The translations under genes and the position numbers were made by a program. A DNA stretch of 64,000 bases, from the NCBI GenBank assembly GCA_964007475.1, contig OZ023273.1, positions 149,960,444-150,024,443 of the forward strand. The letters are read 5' to 3'. Position 1 is the first letter of the stretch. The number at the start of each line of letters is the position of its first letter. The DNA comes from Hybos culiciformis (taxonomy: Eukaryota > Arthropoda > Insecta > Diptera > Hybotidae). Below are positions 54,901 to 60,353 of this stretch, one piece after another. The notes beneath the pieces were generated by a model. It was not told where the DNA came from and did no database searches. It saw nothing but the letters and a program-made list of their open reading frames with translations.

Positions 54901-57900
54901 CAAAAGAGAAATATTAACATTATAATAGGTACAGTACACGAAAAATAAGATGAATGAAAACTTTTATTATTTCGAATTTTTTTTTTGAAAAACCCAAATC
55001 GATTTCTGGTGTTAAAATATTCAAAATTTTGAAACAAATTTATTTAGAATTTCTATATAAAGGATAAAATAAATTGTGCAAAAGAAAAGTCATGTATGAC
55101 ACATTATTTGTTTTTTTTTTTGGTCTTTTCTTTAAATCTTATTTCAAATCAGAAAATTCAGAATGCATTAAAAAGTTTTTGAAAACACATAAATATTATT
55201 GTTGTTAGTGAATTTAACTTTAATTTATTATCTTTTTCCGATATGTTGCTATACAAAATGTAGTCATCTGAAGCAAAATGACATCTTAAAGTTAGAAAAT
55301 AATTTAAATTTCAAACTATTTATTTATCAATGGAAAGGATTGGTAAAATAAAATTTATTCAATATGAAATAAAATATTTTCATACAAAAAATGAGAAAGC
55401 ATAAATGGTATTTTCCTGTTTATTATATAAAATATTTATAATATTGGTGAATATAACACATAATGAATAGATAGTTGAAATAAATCGTTAGCTCATCTAT
55501 GCTTTAAGTACACTATCTTTGAACACATATACTTATCTAGAAAGATAGAAGGTTGTTTCCTTTTTAAAAGCTCTGAATTCCGCATAAAATTTAAAACTTT
55601 TTCTTTTCAAAATAACGCAATTTTTTTTTTTTGGTTTTATGCAGTATTATGAGGCACTCAAAATTTTCTTATAAATATATGTTTTTCTTCGATAATGAAA
55701 ATATTTTTTCTTTGTTTATAGATATTTTCAATGTACTTGTACTTATATACAGTATATTAAAAGAACACTCCAGACATGAATTGTTTTTATTTATATTATT
55801 TAAAAAAAAAAAGTAAATTAAAGAATATTATCATTAACTTACGTCATTATATAATTCCTATCATATACAACATGTGCATAGCTAACATTCTGTGTACAAA
55901 TGAAGATGAAATAAAATTAAAAAATTTAAGAATAAAATTACTCGAATAACATTTTCCAGCTATAGACAATGATGTATTTTATATAAAAGCTTTTTATCTT
56001 ATACTGAAGATGATTTTTCTTTAATTGAACCAAAAAATTAAACATAAGAAATATAAGTATTATTATGTCATTTCTGATTTCTTTTTCCCACTATATAGTA
56101 TTCTTTTCGTCGATATATATATGCATATGTATGTTTTGATTAATGGATTAAGTTTCTTCACATTATTGTACCATATTATAATGCAGTCAATTTTGGAAGA
56201 TATCTTATTCTTGAAAATGCAGAAATAAAAATCTTTTAATGAAAATTATATAAATGTATATAAAAATGAGATGAAAAATGAAAAATTTAATTTCTTTTTA
56301 ATTTTTCTAAAATCATCTGAAAAATGATAAAGAAAAGAAAACTTAATTCTTTGCGATTTTTAGAAACTAATAAGTTATCAGTAAATTCATTATTTTAACA
56401 AAGGTAATTGTAAATATAACTTAAAATGAATGTTATAAGAGTTTGGCAATTTATTTCGTAGGTTTCTTGCTGGATTTTGTATCTATGAATAATTCCGAAC
56501 TACATAATATGGATTAATTAGGAATAATAAAATATTTAAATTGAATAGAAGTTTCTTCTTTGATGCGCGCTAGAAAATAAAAAAAAAATCTCAAATAAAG
56601 ACATAAAGTCAAATTCTTTCCTCTTTATACGTAGAAAACGAAGTTTCTGTATAAATGTAAAATATACATGTAGTACAAATATTTGTATATTATTATATTA
56701 CGCCCTGCAGAGAGACTCTATGATGTCTACATATTTCTCTAAACATAATTAATTCAAAAATGGATACTACGATATATAAATAAGAGACATTAAAAGCTAA
56801 ATTTTCAGTTTTAATATTCATGACATCATAGAATAATGTTTGTAAATCATATTTATAAATTATGAAAATGCATAATGAGTCGCCTTAAAATTCGTTGTTT
56901 TTTATTATTTTTTAATTTTGATTTTGGTGTTTTTGAGCGTTACGAAATACATCCTTTGCAAATTATTATAAAAGCAATATTTATTACAGTTCATCTCTGT
57001 TTGGTGGATGTGAGAAAAATAAATAAGAGATAGAAAAATTGTATATTATTTCAACAAATTAATTAATACGTAGTGCGATGAAACTTTTGTACTTAATTAA
57101 ATAAACAAATAATAATATTCATTCATAAAATCATAATAAAAAATAAAATAAAAATATTGGCAACATGTTAAATCAGCTGTTTTTGTTTTTATAATTTTAT
57201 AAACAAATAGTAAAAATAGTCTTTTTTAAATCTATTTAAACTAAACATCAAAATAAAATTTTGAATGTAAACATTATTACATAAAATAAATTTTTATTTA
57301 GAAAGTAAAAATTTGAATAAGACCAGTGGTGGGATTCAAAACATTTAACAACCGATTCGCATACCGTAAAAAAATGGTTTCGAATCGTCTAAAAAGTTGT
57401 TTTAATTTTTTTAATTAGATTCTAAAGACATTTCCAGGACATATATATACTTTCGCCTTCATAAAAACTCATAAATTCTTAGATTGATGTTTTCAAATGT
57501 TGTAATTTCAAAACAGGCTTGCTTGTTACACGTTTATTACTTTGTAAAATCATATTTTTACTCTTATTCAGTTCTTTACTCACAGTATTCACATAACATA
57601 GTTAAAGAAAAAGGAGATTTTTCAGTTAAATAAGTAAAACGCTTGTCAAATTTTCCAGTATTTCTTTTATAAATTAATAAAAAAACAAGAAAAAAATTGT
57701 TTTTTTTGTAAATTGTACGCGCATCACCTGTCGAGATACTAATCGTGTGAAAGTAGACATTTTTAGATAACACAAAGACCGAAAGACAAACATCATGTTT
57801 TTTATATAATTGAAATTTTATTTTTAACACAAATTTCAATGTAAATTTAAATTGTATATTCTTTGAGTAGTTGAGAAATTGCCACGGAGGGACTGTTAAA

Positions 57901-60353
57901 ACAGTGAATAGTTATTTCAAAACTTTTTCAGGCGATTTTGGCGAACCTACAAATTTTAGGAAACGGTTCGCGCAAATCTTAAATATTTTAAGAAGCGGTT
58001 CGCGCGAACCGGTACAAACTGGCTGAATCACACCACTGAATAAGACGTCATATACAAATTAGAGGCATGATGCTATTATATAGTTTTATTAAGTATATTA
58101 TTAGGATATTAGACTTAATGTTTATAAATTTCCAGAATATAAAAACGAACTTGTTTTTTACTGAAAAAAGTTAAACAAATTTAGCTTCTTTCAATGCTTG
58201 GAAAAATCAATAGACCGTATATTAGAATTCAAGTTTGTATATAAAATCTGCATTAAAAATATGTCAAGTTAAAATGTTCAATTTCTACAAACCAAAAAAA
58301 TAAAAACAAAAAAATAAAATAACATTTTAGTATACAATTTAAAAGTTCAGATTCAATTGGTTATTCCATGTGTTCCCTTAGAGGTATATTTGAAATATGT
58401 TTTTATAAAAAAAAAATACTATGATTTAACCTGCAATAATATGTTGTGAAAAAAAATGATTATACATATTGTTTATGTTTTATATTCGAAAAAAAATTAT
58501 TAAGGACAAATCTGTTAATCTTGATGGCAGGCTGTCCTACCCAATCCCATAAGGTTAAAAAAAATTGTCTTACCTTTTATTCAGAACTCTTCTTATGTTA
58601 TATTGATCATCAGTTTCATTTTTATACGAATGTTCCAAATCATAACGATTCAATGAAGTAACATGTCTTTGTTGTTCAGGACAAAATTTACGAATTTCTT
58701 TCCTCCTTTTTTCCAATTCAGCTGCTTCAATTTCATCATATTCATTAGTTTGATTCACCAAAATATTTCTAGATCCGAGTTCAAAACGATTATCATTTAT
58801 TGAATTAATACTTCCCGATTGATCAGATCGTTTTACTCGCTTTCGGCGCGACCGTTTCAAACGTAGCGAACGCTTTCGTAAATCATAATCATAGTTATCT
58901 TCGGGTGATAATTTTCTTAAATAACGTATTATTAATCGTTCTAATGATGCACGCAATGATGTTTTCCTAGCAACTAAATGATCTGTAGTTGGATTTTTGG
59001 AATGATGATTGTGCAATTCTACACTAACTTCTTCGACTGATTCTTTAGCACCTTTTGATCTATTGATAAATGTTCCGTCTTCTTCTTCTATCACTACAAT
59101 TTCTTCATCATCAACACCCGTTTCTAATGGTGATTTTCTTAGTGTTTCTAAGAATTTTCGTCCCGCCTCTGTTTCAGCCTGATGTCGATGAGTTTTAGTG
59201 GGTTTTGGAGTTGTGTGGAAGACTTTTGATAACCTGAATATTTGTAAAAAGAAAGAAAAAATATGTTATCAATTGCATAAAAGTAAAAAATTGTGTAGAA
59301 ATTATCAATATGGGGGAAAAAAAAAACATAAATATATATATACATATATTGATATTTTTTTGTTTGATATAACGATAAAATTCCATATTTTCAACAAAAC
59401 TTTTAAAAAATCTAAATTAATTTTTAAACTTTTTCCTTTTATCAATTTTAATAACAAGTCTAGAATTTTGTCAATTTACAAGAAAGCATTGGAATATTCA
59501 TATTGATTTTTATATTAGTAAATAGATGACAAAAATATGCTTTTATAGTGTTTATTATTCTAAATTATCCTCCAGTCAGCTTCATGCATCGCTAATGACT
59601 CGACTCACACGCAAAAATATCTTAATAATGTTATTTTTTTGAATTGCAGCTATGGAATATGTATAGAAGATAATGAATTACTAAATAATCCATTAAAATT
59701 AAGTAAATTTAAGATACATAGACATAAACTTAGAATTTAGATTTTTATATTATTAGGTATTCTATCAAAAATATTTATAAAATTAATAAGATTTAAGAAA
59801 AAAAAAATTGAAAACCGAAATAATTTCAAGTTAATGATTTATCGTCTTAAATTCAAGAATGCAATTTTTATTCTAAACCCAACTTTTATTCTAAACCCAG
59901 ACTAAATATCTGAATTATATATTTCAATATCATATTAGGATCATAAAATACATATTTTTAGTGTTAAATTCATTGCCAAACAAAATATTCCAATATCTTG
60001 TTTTGATCATCATCAGAGACGTTTTTTTATTGAATCTAATGCTTAAAAATATAAATTTACTCAAAAAAGGTTGATAAAGAAAAGATAAAGAAAACATTAC
60101 TTTTATGTGCTTCCTTTTTTTTATTTCTTCTTTTTGTTAATATCAATTTAGATTCAAATTTTTATTTCAAATATCCTTTAAAACTGTAATTTTATACAAT
60201 ATTTTTTAACTTACCTTTTAATATCTAATCGTAAGCATTCTTCATGTGTACAATTTGGTGTAAATGTTGCTTCTAATATTGCTAACTTTGAATCTAAGTG
60301 TCCACATGTTAGACGTATTTCGGTATCGTGGCAACCCCATTCCTCCACAACTT
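6820..60353 (-). CDS. Type I membrane protein with SUEL lectin, CUB and sushi domains (11 exons, 5' partial)
   Basis: Spliced coding region, minus strand. Exons: 60353-60215, 59233-58574, 36514-36411, 17618-17308, 17040-16182, 15229-14843, 14652-14528, 14285-14222, 12818-12642, 7142-7023, 6926-6820. All junction phases agree, giving 1016 codons and a stop. Counting from the first whole codon seen: SUEL-type lectin about 1-46 and 230-300, separated by a charged insert (47-229); unassigned segment with CGEH (about 302-404); Ser/Thr/Asn-rich stalk with many N-X-S/T sites (405-690); acidic linker (692-770); CUB (about 775-882); sushi (886-940); linker (942-982); transmembrane helix (983-1005); basic tail (1006-1016). 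These domains are extracellular adhesion and recognition modules, so a cell-surface receptor or co-receptor is inferred, with unknown ligand. No initiator Met or signal peptide is visible, so the 5' end is probably outside the window. I do not recognise a named ortholog. Confidence 0.85.
7023..7142 (-). CDS. Exon 10: juxtamembrane linker
   Basis: 120 bp with phase 1 at both ends, from acceptor TTTTACAG to donor TTTTG|GTAAAT. It encodes a polar linker ([10 protein letters not shown] ... DDNEADMVF) with a dibasic stretch SRKRPP. No domain is recognised. Support comes from phase agreement with the sushi exon and the transmembrane exon and from its coding character against AT-rich surroundings. 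Confidence 0.78.
7143..12641 (-). other. Intron 9
   Basis: 5.5-kb AT-rich intron between the sushi exon and the linker exon. It holds the hAT-like element at 10079-10348, lying inside a pair of 14-bp inverted repeats (10014-10027 and 10850-10863). A short GC-richer hairpin with ACCGATG/CATCGGT stems lies near 9350-9385, next to repeats of ATTCATATTC. No further gene was recognised. Confidence 0.75.
10079..10348. mobile_element. hAT-like MITE fragment
   Basis: 270 bp with imperfect inverted ends CAGTGCCGAC and CAGTACCGAG (the latter on the minus strand). The interior is GC-rich for this window, with GGGCCT near the left and GGGCCC near the right. CAGTGCCG ends are common in hAT elements. No clean 8-bp target duplication is present, so the boundaries are provisional. 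Confidence 0.55.
12642..12818 (-). CDS. Exon 9: sushi (CCP) domain
   Basis: 177 bp with phase 1 at both ends, the usual form of a sushi-domain exon, from acceptor TTCTTTCAG to donor ATAG|GTAAGT. The four sushi cysteines are C886, C909, C927 and C940, with the conserved Trp (W933) between the last two. The start, [11 protein letters not shown], is typical. It follows the CUB domain directly, the arrangement seen in CUB-sushi receptors. Confidence 0.92.
12819..14221 (-). other. Intron 8
   Basis: 1.4-kb AT-rich intron between the CUB and sushi exons. Nothing further recognised. Confidence 0.75.
14222..14285 (-). CDS. Exon 8: end of CUB domain
   Basis: 64 bp, from acceptor ATTTCACAG to donor ACAG|GTAATT, entering in phase 0 and leaving in phase 1. 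It encodes VVVKTTTKF and KRGVLLHYT. This matches the closing strands of CUB domains, which typically read R/K-G-F-x-L-x-Y. It is too short to stand out as an open frame and is placed by homology and phase. Confidence 0.85.
14528..14652 (-). CDS. Exon 7: middle of CUB domain
   Basis: 125 bp, from acceptor TTATTATCAG to donor AGAG|GTAAGT, entering in phase 1 and leaving in phase 0. It encodes [11 protein letters not shown] and FNSCAED, the third and fourth canonical CUB cysteines (C825, C844), with the Asp-Tyr after the third that is common in CUB domains. Confidence 0.88.
14843..15229 (-). CDS. Exon 6: acidic linker and first half of CUB domain
   Basis: 387 bp, phase 1 at both ends, from acceptor ACATATACAG to donor AGGT|GTAAGT. 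The first 75 residues are polar and acidic ([15 protein letters not shown]). The CUB domain begins around GFIVTPGYP and continues through DCKW, the P.G..I.L strand and ISLR. The CUB pattern G-x-I-x-S/T-P-G/N-Y-P and C-x-W is clear. The first of the usual four CUB cysteines is not present. Confidence 0.88.
15230..16181 (-). other. Intron 5
   Basis: 952-bp intron between the stalk exon and the linker/CUB exon. No element or gene recognised. Confidence 0.75.
16182..17040 (-). CDS. Exon 5: Ser/Thr/Asn-rich stalk
   Basis: 859 bp, 286 whole codons, open throughout, from acceptor CAATTTCAG. It begins DFKVLKILP in phase 0. The body is rich in Ser, Thr, Asn and Gln with many N-glycosylation sequons (for example NQT, NSS, NVS, NIS, NDT) and Thr runs of up to seven residues coded by ACT/ACA repeats. 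This looks like an O-glycosylated, mucin-like stalk. The end is taken at donor GTGAGA (last base 16182). A second donor, GTAGTG three bases earlier (last base 16185), gives the same phase and one residue less. Confidence 0.85.
17308..17618 (-). CDS. Exon 4: post-lectin segment
   Basis: 311 bp, 103 whole codons, from acceptor CTCTTTCAG to donor CACAA|GTATGT. It enters in phase 1 and leaves in phase 0. It begins [10 protein letters not shown], which directly follows the last lectin strand. It continues through [10 protein letters not shown] and [13 protein letters not shown] and ends in a basic, polar tract (SRKRKIKIH). No family is recognised. It probably links the lectin domain to the stalk. 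Confidence 0.8.
24991..25572. repeat. Heptamer tandem array (TCTAATA)n, about 83 copies
   Basis: 582 bp of the 7-bp unit TCTAATA (TATTAGA on the other strand) in unbroken phase. Only two units differ: TCTAAAA at 25117-25123 and TCTATTA at 25530-25536. Such homogeneity implies recent expansion or ongoing homogenisation. Confidence 0.97.
26082..26386. repeat. Inverted repeat pair, possible small foldback element
   Basis: GTTGTCGAGGA (26082-26092) is matched in inverse by TCCTCGACAAC (26376-26386), with weaker pairing inward. A small palindrome, CTCGTTAAGCGAG, lies near the right end. No target duplication was identified. Confidence 0.4.
27386..27613. repeat. Inverted repeat pair with CATAATCGCCTAAGTCG motif
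   Basis: CATAATCGCCTAAGTCG near 27390 is repeated inverted near 27597 (CGACTTAGGCTATTATG, one mismatch). A third, direct and more degraded copy, CATAACCGCCTAACT, lies near 27710. This looks like the remains of a MITE. Confidence 0.45.
28535..28685 (+). repeat. 5' LTR
   Basis: 151 bp, TG...CA bounded, base-for-base identical to the 3' copy on reading. It contains ATTATATATAATT near 28604, a possible TATA-like promoter. Confidence 0.95.
28686..28698 (+). other. Primer-binding site (tRNA-Ser type)
   Basis: TGGCGCAGTCGAG begins immediately after the 5' LTR. TGGCGCAGTCG is complementary to the 3' end of insect tRNA-Ser (acceptor stem CGACTGC, discriminator G, then CCA). Confidence 0.85.
28830..32708 (+). 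CDS. Gag-Pol polyprotein of gypsy-type retrotransposon
   Basis: 1292 codons in one frame. Gag begins with the [14 protein letters not shown] region, typical of the N terminus of Mag-type Gag. Two CCHC knuckles follow (C271, C274, H278, C283 and C290, C293, H298, C303). Then come aspartic protease (DTGAS at 358), reverse transcriptase (D575, LPFG at 607, YIDD at 635), RNase H (TDAS with D784, TDH with D846), integrase zinc site (H998, H1001, C1031, C1034) and catalytic triad (D1062, D1115, E1150). It ends in a short basic tail. All key catalytic residues are present. The Met at codon 34 (28929) is a more likely start, because the first 33 residues look unlike Gag. D1115 to E1150 spans 34 residues rather than the usual 35. 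Confidence 0.95.
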   Translation: MGLAPRSPENRNIQKKPLGRPKKNIRYIYVNTKMDYVKKVEELKLDGNIAENWRIFWQNFKIFSTAIEISKKTEEIQIAIFFNSIGSEAVEIFNSFNLSDEDKKKYSKVTEAFEQFCKPKGNIIYERFLFYNRNQMKEEPFDNFLMDIKKMARKCDFNEENQMIRDRIVLDVNDPKLQSRLLETSSLTMDAAIDLARSAEATNKHTTNMNKSGASVDFINKFKFQSKRNHSEKKSENNVNNNYNSKNSKTKNFNFRNENQSRENDNTNFNCKFCGKKHGKKNCPAYGKICNNCKGKNHFAVVCYRKSVSEIRNNNSGSVRNSDSEENFSIDTINQNKKNNVWFEYVRIQDIFIKFKLDTGASVNVLPYNFLSKFSNVIIRQEKEKLIAYNGTEIKCVGASKFKCIANNSISCQTFFVVKDNPNQVPILGLAACEELNLIKRVNSIEGKKENLTDFLTKYENLFVGLGCFKKKIHIELKENVIPYAKPSNRVPLSLREPLKVELENLCEREIIEVVDEPCDWVSNIVIVEKQNGKIRICLNPKELNNAIKDNYYEIPTFDQLKTNFAGKKIFTVLDIREGFYQIELDESSKKLCTFSTPFGCFRFKKLPFGIKIAPEAFQKPNEENFRGIKNVTVYIDDIIIATENEQEHEETLRLVMERALTKNIKFNKNKVQYKKHEVAFLGHFISKDGIACDKMRLKGIENLGAPKTKKEVQKLMGFINYVREYIPNLAEISKPIRELLKNNIIFEWLPIHEQCLANIKRLIIEAPILKPFDGKQSITIQTDASKSGLGCALLQKGRPVCFASKSLTETESNYAQIEKEMLSVVFSCKKFHSYIYGKNVEIITDHKPLLGIMAKDYKKIPSSRLQRMKLKLEKYKLNFVYLPGKYMYLADWLSRSFSEKIEKEDEITGLDEMVHSVNVSDERMEEFRRETEKDEILVKIKEVILEGWPEEKKNVDEKLKYFWKFRNNLFLESGLVFFDEKIFVPQILIKKVIENLHKSHMGIEKTKRRARLILYWPQMNQDIENFITKCRVCQKFRSANIKEPLMNHQIPDKPYSKVGMDMMEIGGKNYLVVGDYFSKYLDIIPTNKKTAKLIIDKLNILFSIHGNPIEIVADNMPFNSFEFKNWASSLDIKVMTSSPLYPKSNGFAERMVQIAKKLILKCKEDNSNIWQALLEYRNTPIKNSNFSPVELLMGRQTRTLVPAKNQFFKDTEVSNRIIPVLDKNNNDNKKYYDRTCRNKSEFKKGEKIWIREGKNWKLGEIKDIHKNPRSYIVSDTQGNTYRRNSHFIRKR
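32709..33084 (+). other. Retrotransposon 3' non-coding region
   Basis: About 375 bp between the Gag-Pol stop and the polypurine tract. AT-rich, no envelope-like frame. Confidence 0.8.
33085..33095 (+). other. Polypurine tract
   Basis: AAAAAGGGAGA directly abuts the TG of the 3' LTR, as expected for the plus-strand primer. Confidence 0.85.
33096..33246 (+). repeat. 3' LTR
   Basis: 151 bp, identical to the 5' LTR, followed by the target duplication AAATC. Confidence 0.95.
33969..34185. mobile_element. Palindromic MITE, copy 2
   Basis: 217 bp with long inverted repeats (outer 40-plus bases near perfect) beginning CATAGATTAAGAATACACC. It is flanked by the exact 7-bp repeat GTATAAG (33962-33968 and 34186-34192). 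The centre, TTGATAATTATCACG, is shared with the copy at 2304-2522. The arms of this copy match each other better than those of copy 1, so it is probably younger. Non-coding. Confidence 0.92.
35729..35753. repeat. ATT trinucleotide microsatellite
   Basis: About eight consecutive ATT units within intron 3. Confidence 0.85.
36411..36514 (-). CDS. Exon 3: C-terminal half of SUEL lectin domain
   Basis: 104 bp, 34 whole codons, between acceptor TTTCAG and donor GAAG|GTAGGT. It enters in phase 2 and leaves in phase 1. It encodes CSGRNHCSF, then DHPF..VW, then VRVKYVC. This fits the SUEL signature C-x-G-x-x-x-C-x-V ... K-Y-L-x-V-x-Y-x-C. It lies 22 kb from exon 2 and 18.8 kb from exon 4, so gene finders may miss it. 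Confidence 0.85.
38090..38245. repeat. Cluster of short CTCGAGAATCCCG-like motifs
   Basis: Within about 150 bp, related words occur in both orientations: GGGAATCTCGA, TTCGAGAATCCCGA, TTTCTCGAGATTCTCGAAA and ATTCTCGAGACTAGAATTCCCG. They look like decayed repeats of one short palindromic unit. Confidence 0.45.
41999..42384. mobile_element. hAT-type MITE
   Basis: 386 bp with ends TAAAGTGATCA and TGGTCACTTTA, forming an imperfect terminal inverted repeat. It is flanked by the exact 8-bp direct repeat CATTTTTA (41991-41998 and 42385-42392). The interior has several CCCGGA/TCCCGT motifs unlike its AT-rich surroundings. Eight-bp duplications are characteristic of hAT elements. Confidence 0.82.
46367..46461. 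repeat. Short tandem repeat within the hAT element
   Basis: Three degenerate units of the form CGAACGATTATTGTCAAAA, some followed by a run of A and GGCAAA. Confidence 0.7.
48258..48545 (+). pseudogene. Remnant of hAT transposase C-terminus
   Basis: Three fragments in differing frames. MQERFDECF starts at 48258. [17 protein letters not shown] lies around 48400-48450. [12 protein letters not shown] lies around 48507-48542. The middle one matches the conserved hAT dimerisation motif (N-C/S-S-A-E/D-R-x-F-S-x-L-K-R), and the last fits the F-A-x-K-K-x-R-K region that follows it. Stops and a frameshift separate the pieces, so it is not functional. Confidence 0.7.
57324..58038. mobile_element. hAT-type non-autonomous element
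   Basis: 715 bp. Terminal inverted repeats are CAGTGGTGGGATTCA on the left and TGAATCACACCACTG on the right (one mismatch). It is flanked by the exact 8-bp repeat AATAAGAC (57316-57323 and 58039-58046). Sub-terminal motifs are AACCGATTCGC on the left and three GGTTCGCGC/AACCGGT motifs on the right. No transposase frame was seen. Confidence 0.93.
58574..59233 (-). CDS. Exon 2: charged insert within the lectin domain, possible cassette exon
   Basis: 660 bp (219 whole codons), between acceptor AAATATTCAG and donor AAAAG|GTAAGA. Both ends are in phase 2, so the exon can be skipped without changing frame. It encodes low-complexity sequence rich in Lys, Arg, Glu and Asp. A polybasic run [10 protein letters not shown] (residues 172-181) resembles proprotein convertase sites. 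The last 36 residues begin at a lone Cys (C230) and end VLNK, just before the second lectin half. No known domain is recognised in the insert. Confidence 0.85.
59234..60214 (-). other. Intron 1
   Basis: 981-bp AT-rich intron between lectin exon 1 and the cassette exon. Nothing further recognised. Confidence 0.75.
60215..60353 (-). CDS. Exon 1 seen: N-terminal half of SUEL lectin domain
   Basis: 139 bp, 45 whole codons. It follows an acceptor ending TCTACAG and ends at the donor AAAAG|GTAAGT. It enters in phase 1 and leaves in phase 2. Residues include WGCHDTE..LTCGH, then the I.EATF stretch and two further Cys (C34 and C39). This matches the start of the galactose-binding (SUEL) lectin fold, where a Cys pair flanks a strand ending in L-C and an I-x-x-A strand follows. 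The upstream exon, expected to carry a signal peptide, was not found. Confidence 0.85.

Larger units (their letters stand above)
36515..58573 (-). other. Intron 2 (22 kb)
   Basis: Phase-2 intron separating the cassette exon from the second lectin exon. It contains three hAT-type insertions with intact target duplications and a cluster of TTCTCGAG-like motifs at 38090-38245. The remainder is AT-rich with many short homopolymers. No other gene recognised. Confidence 0.75.
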
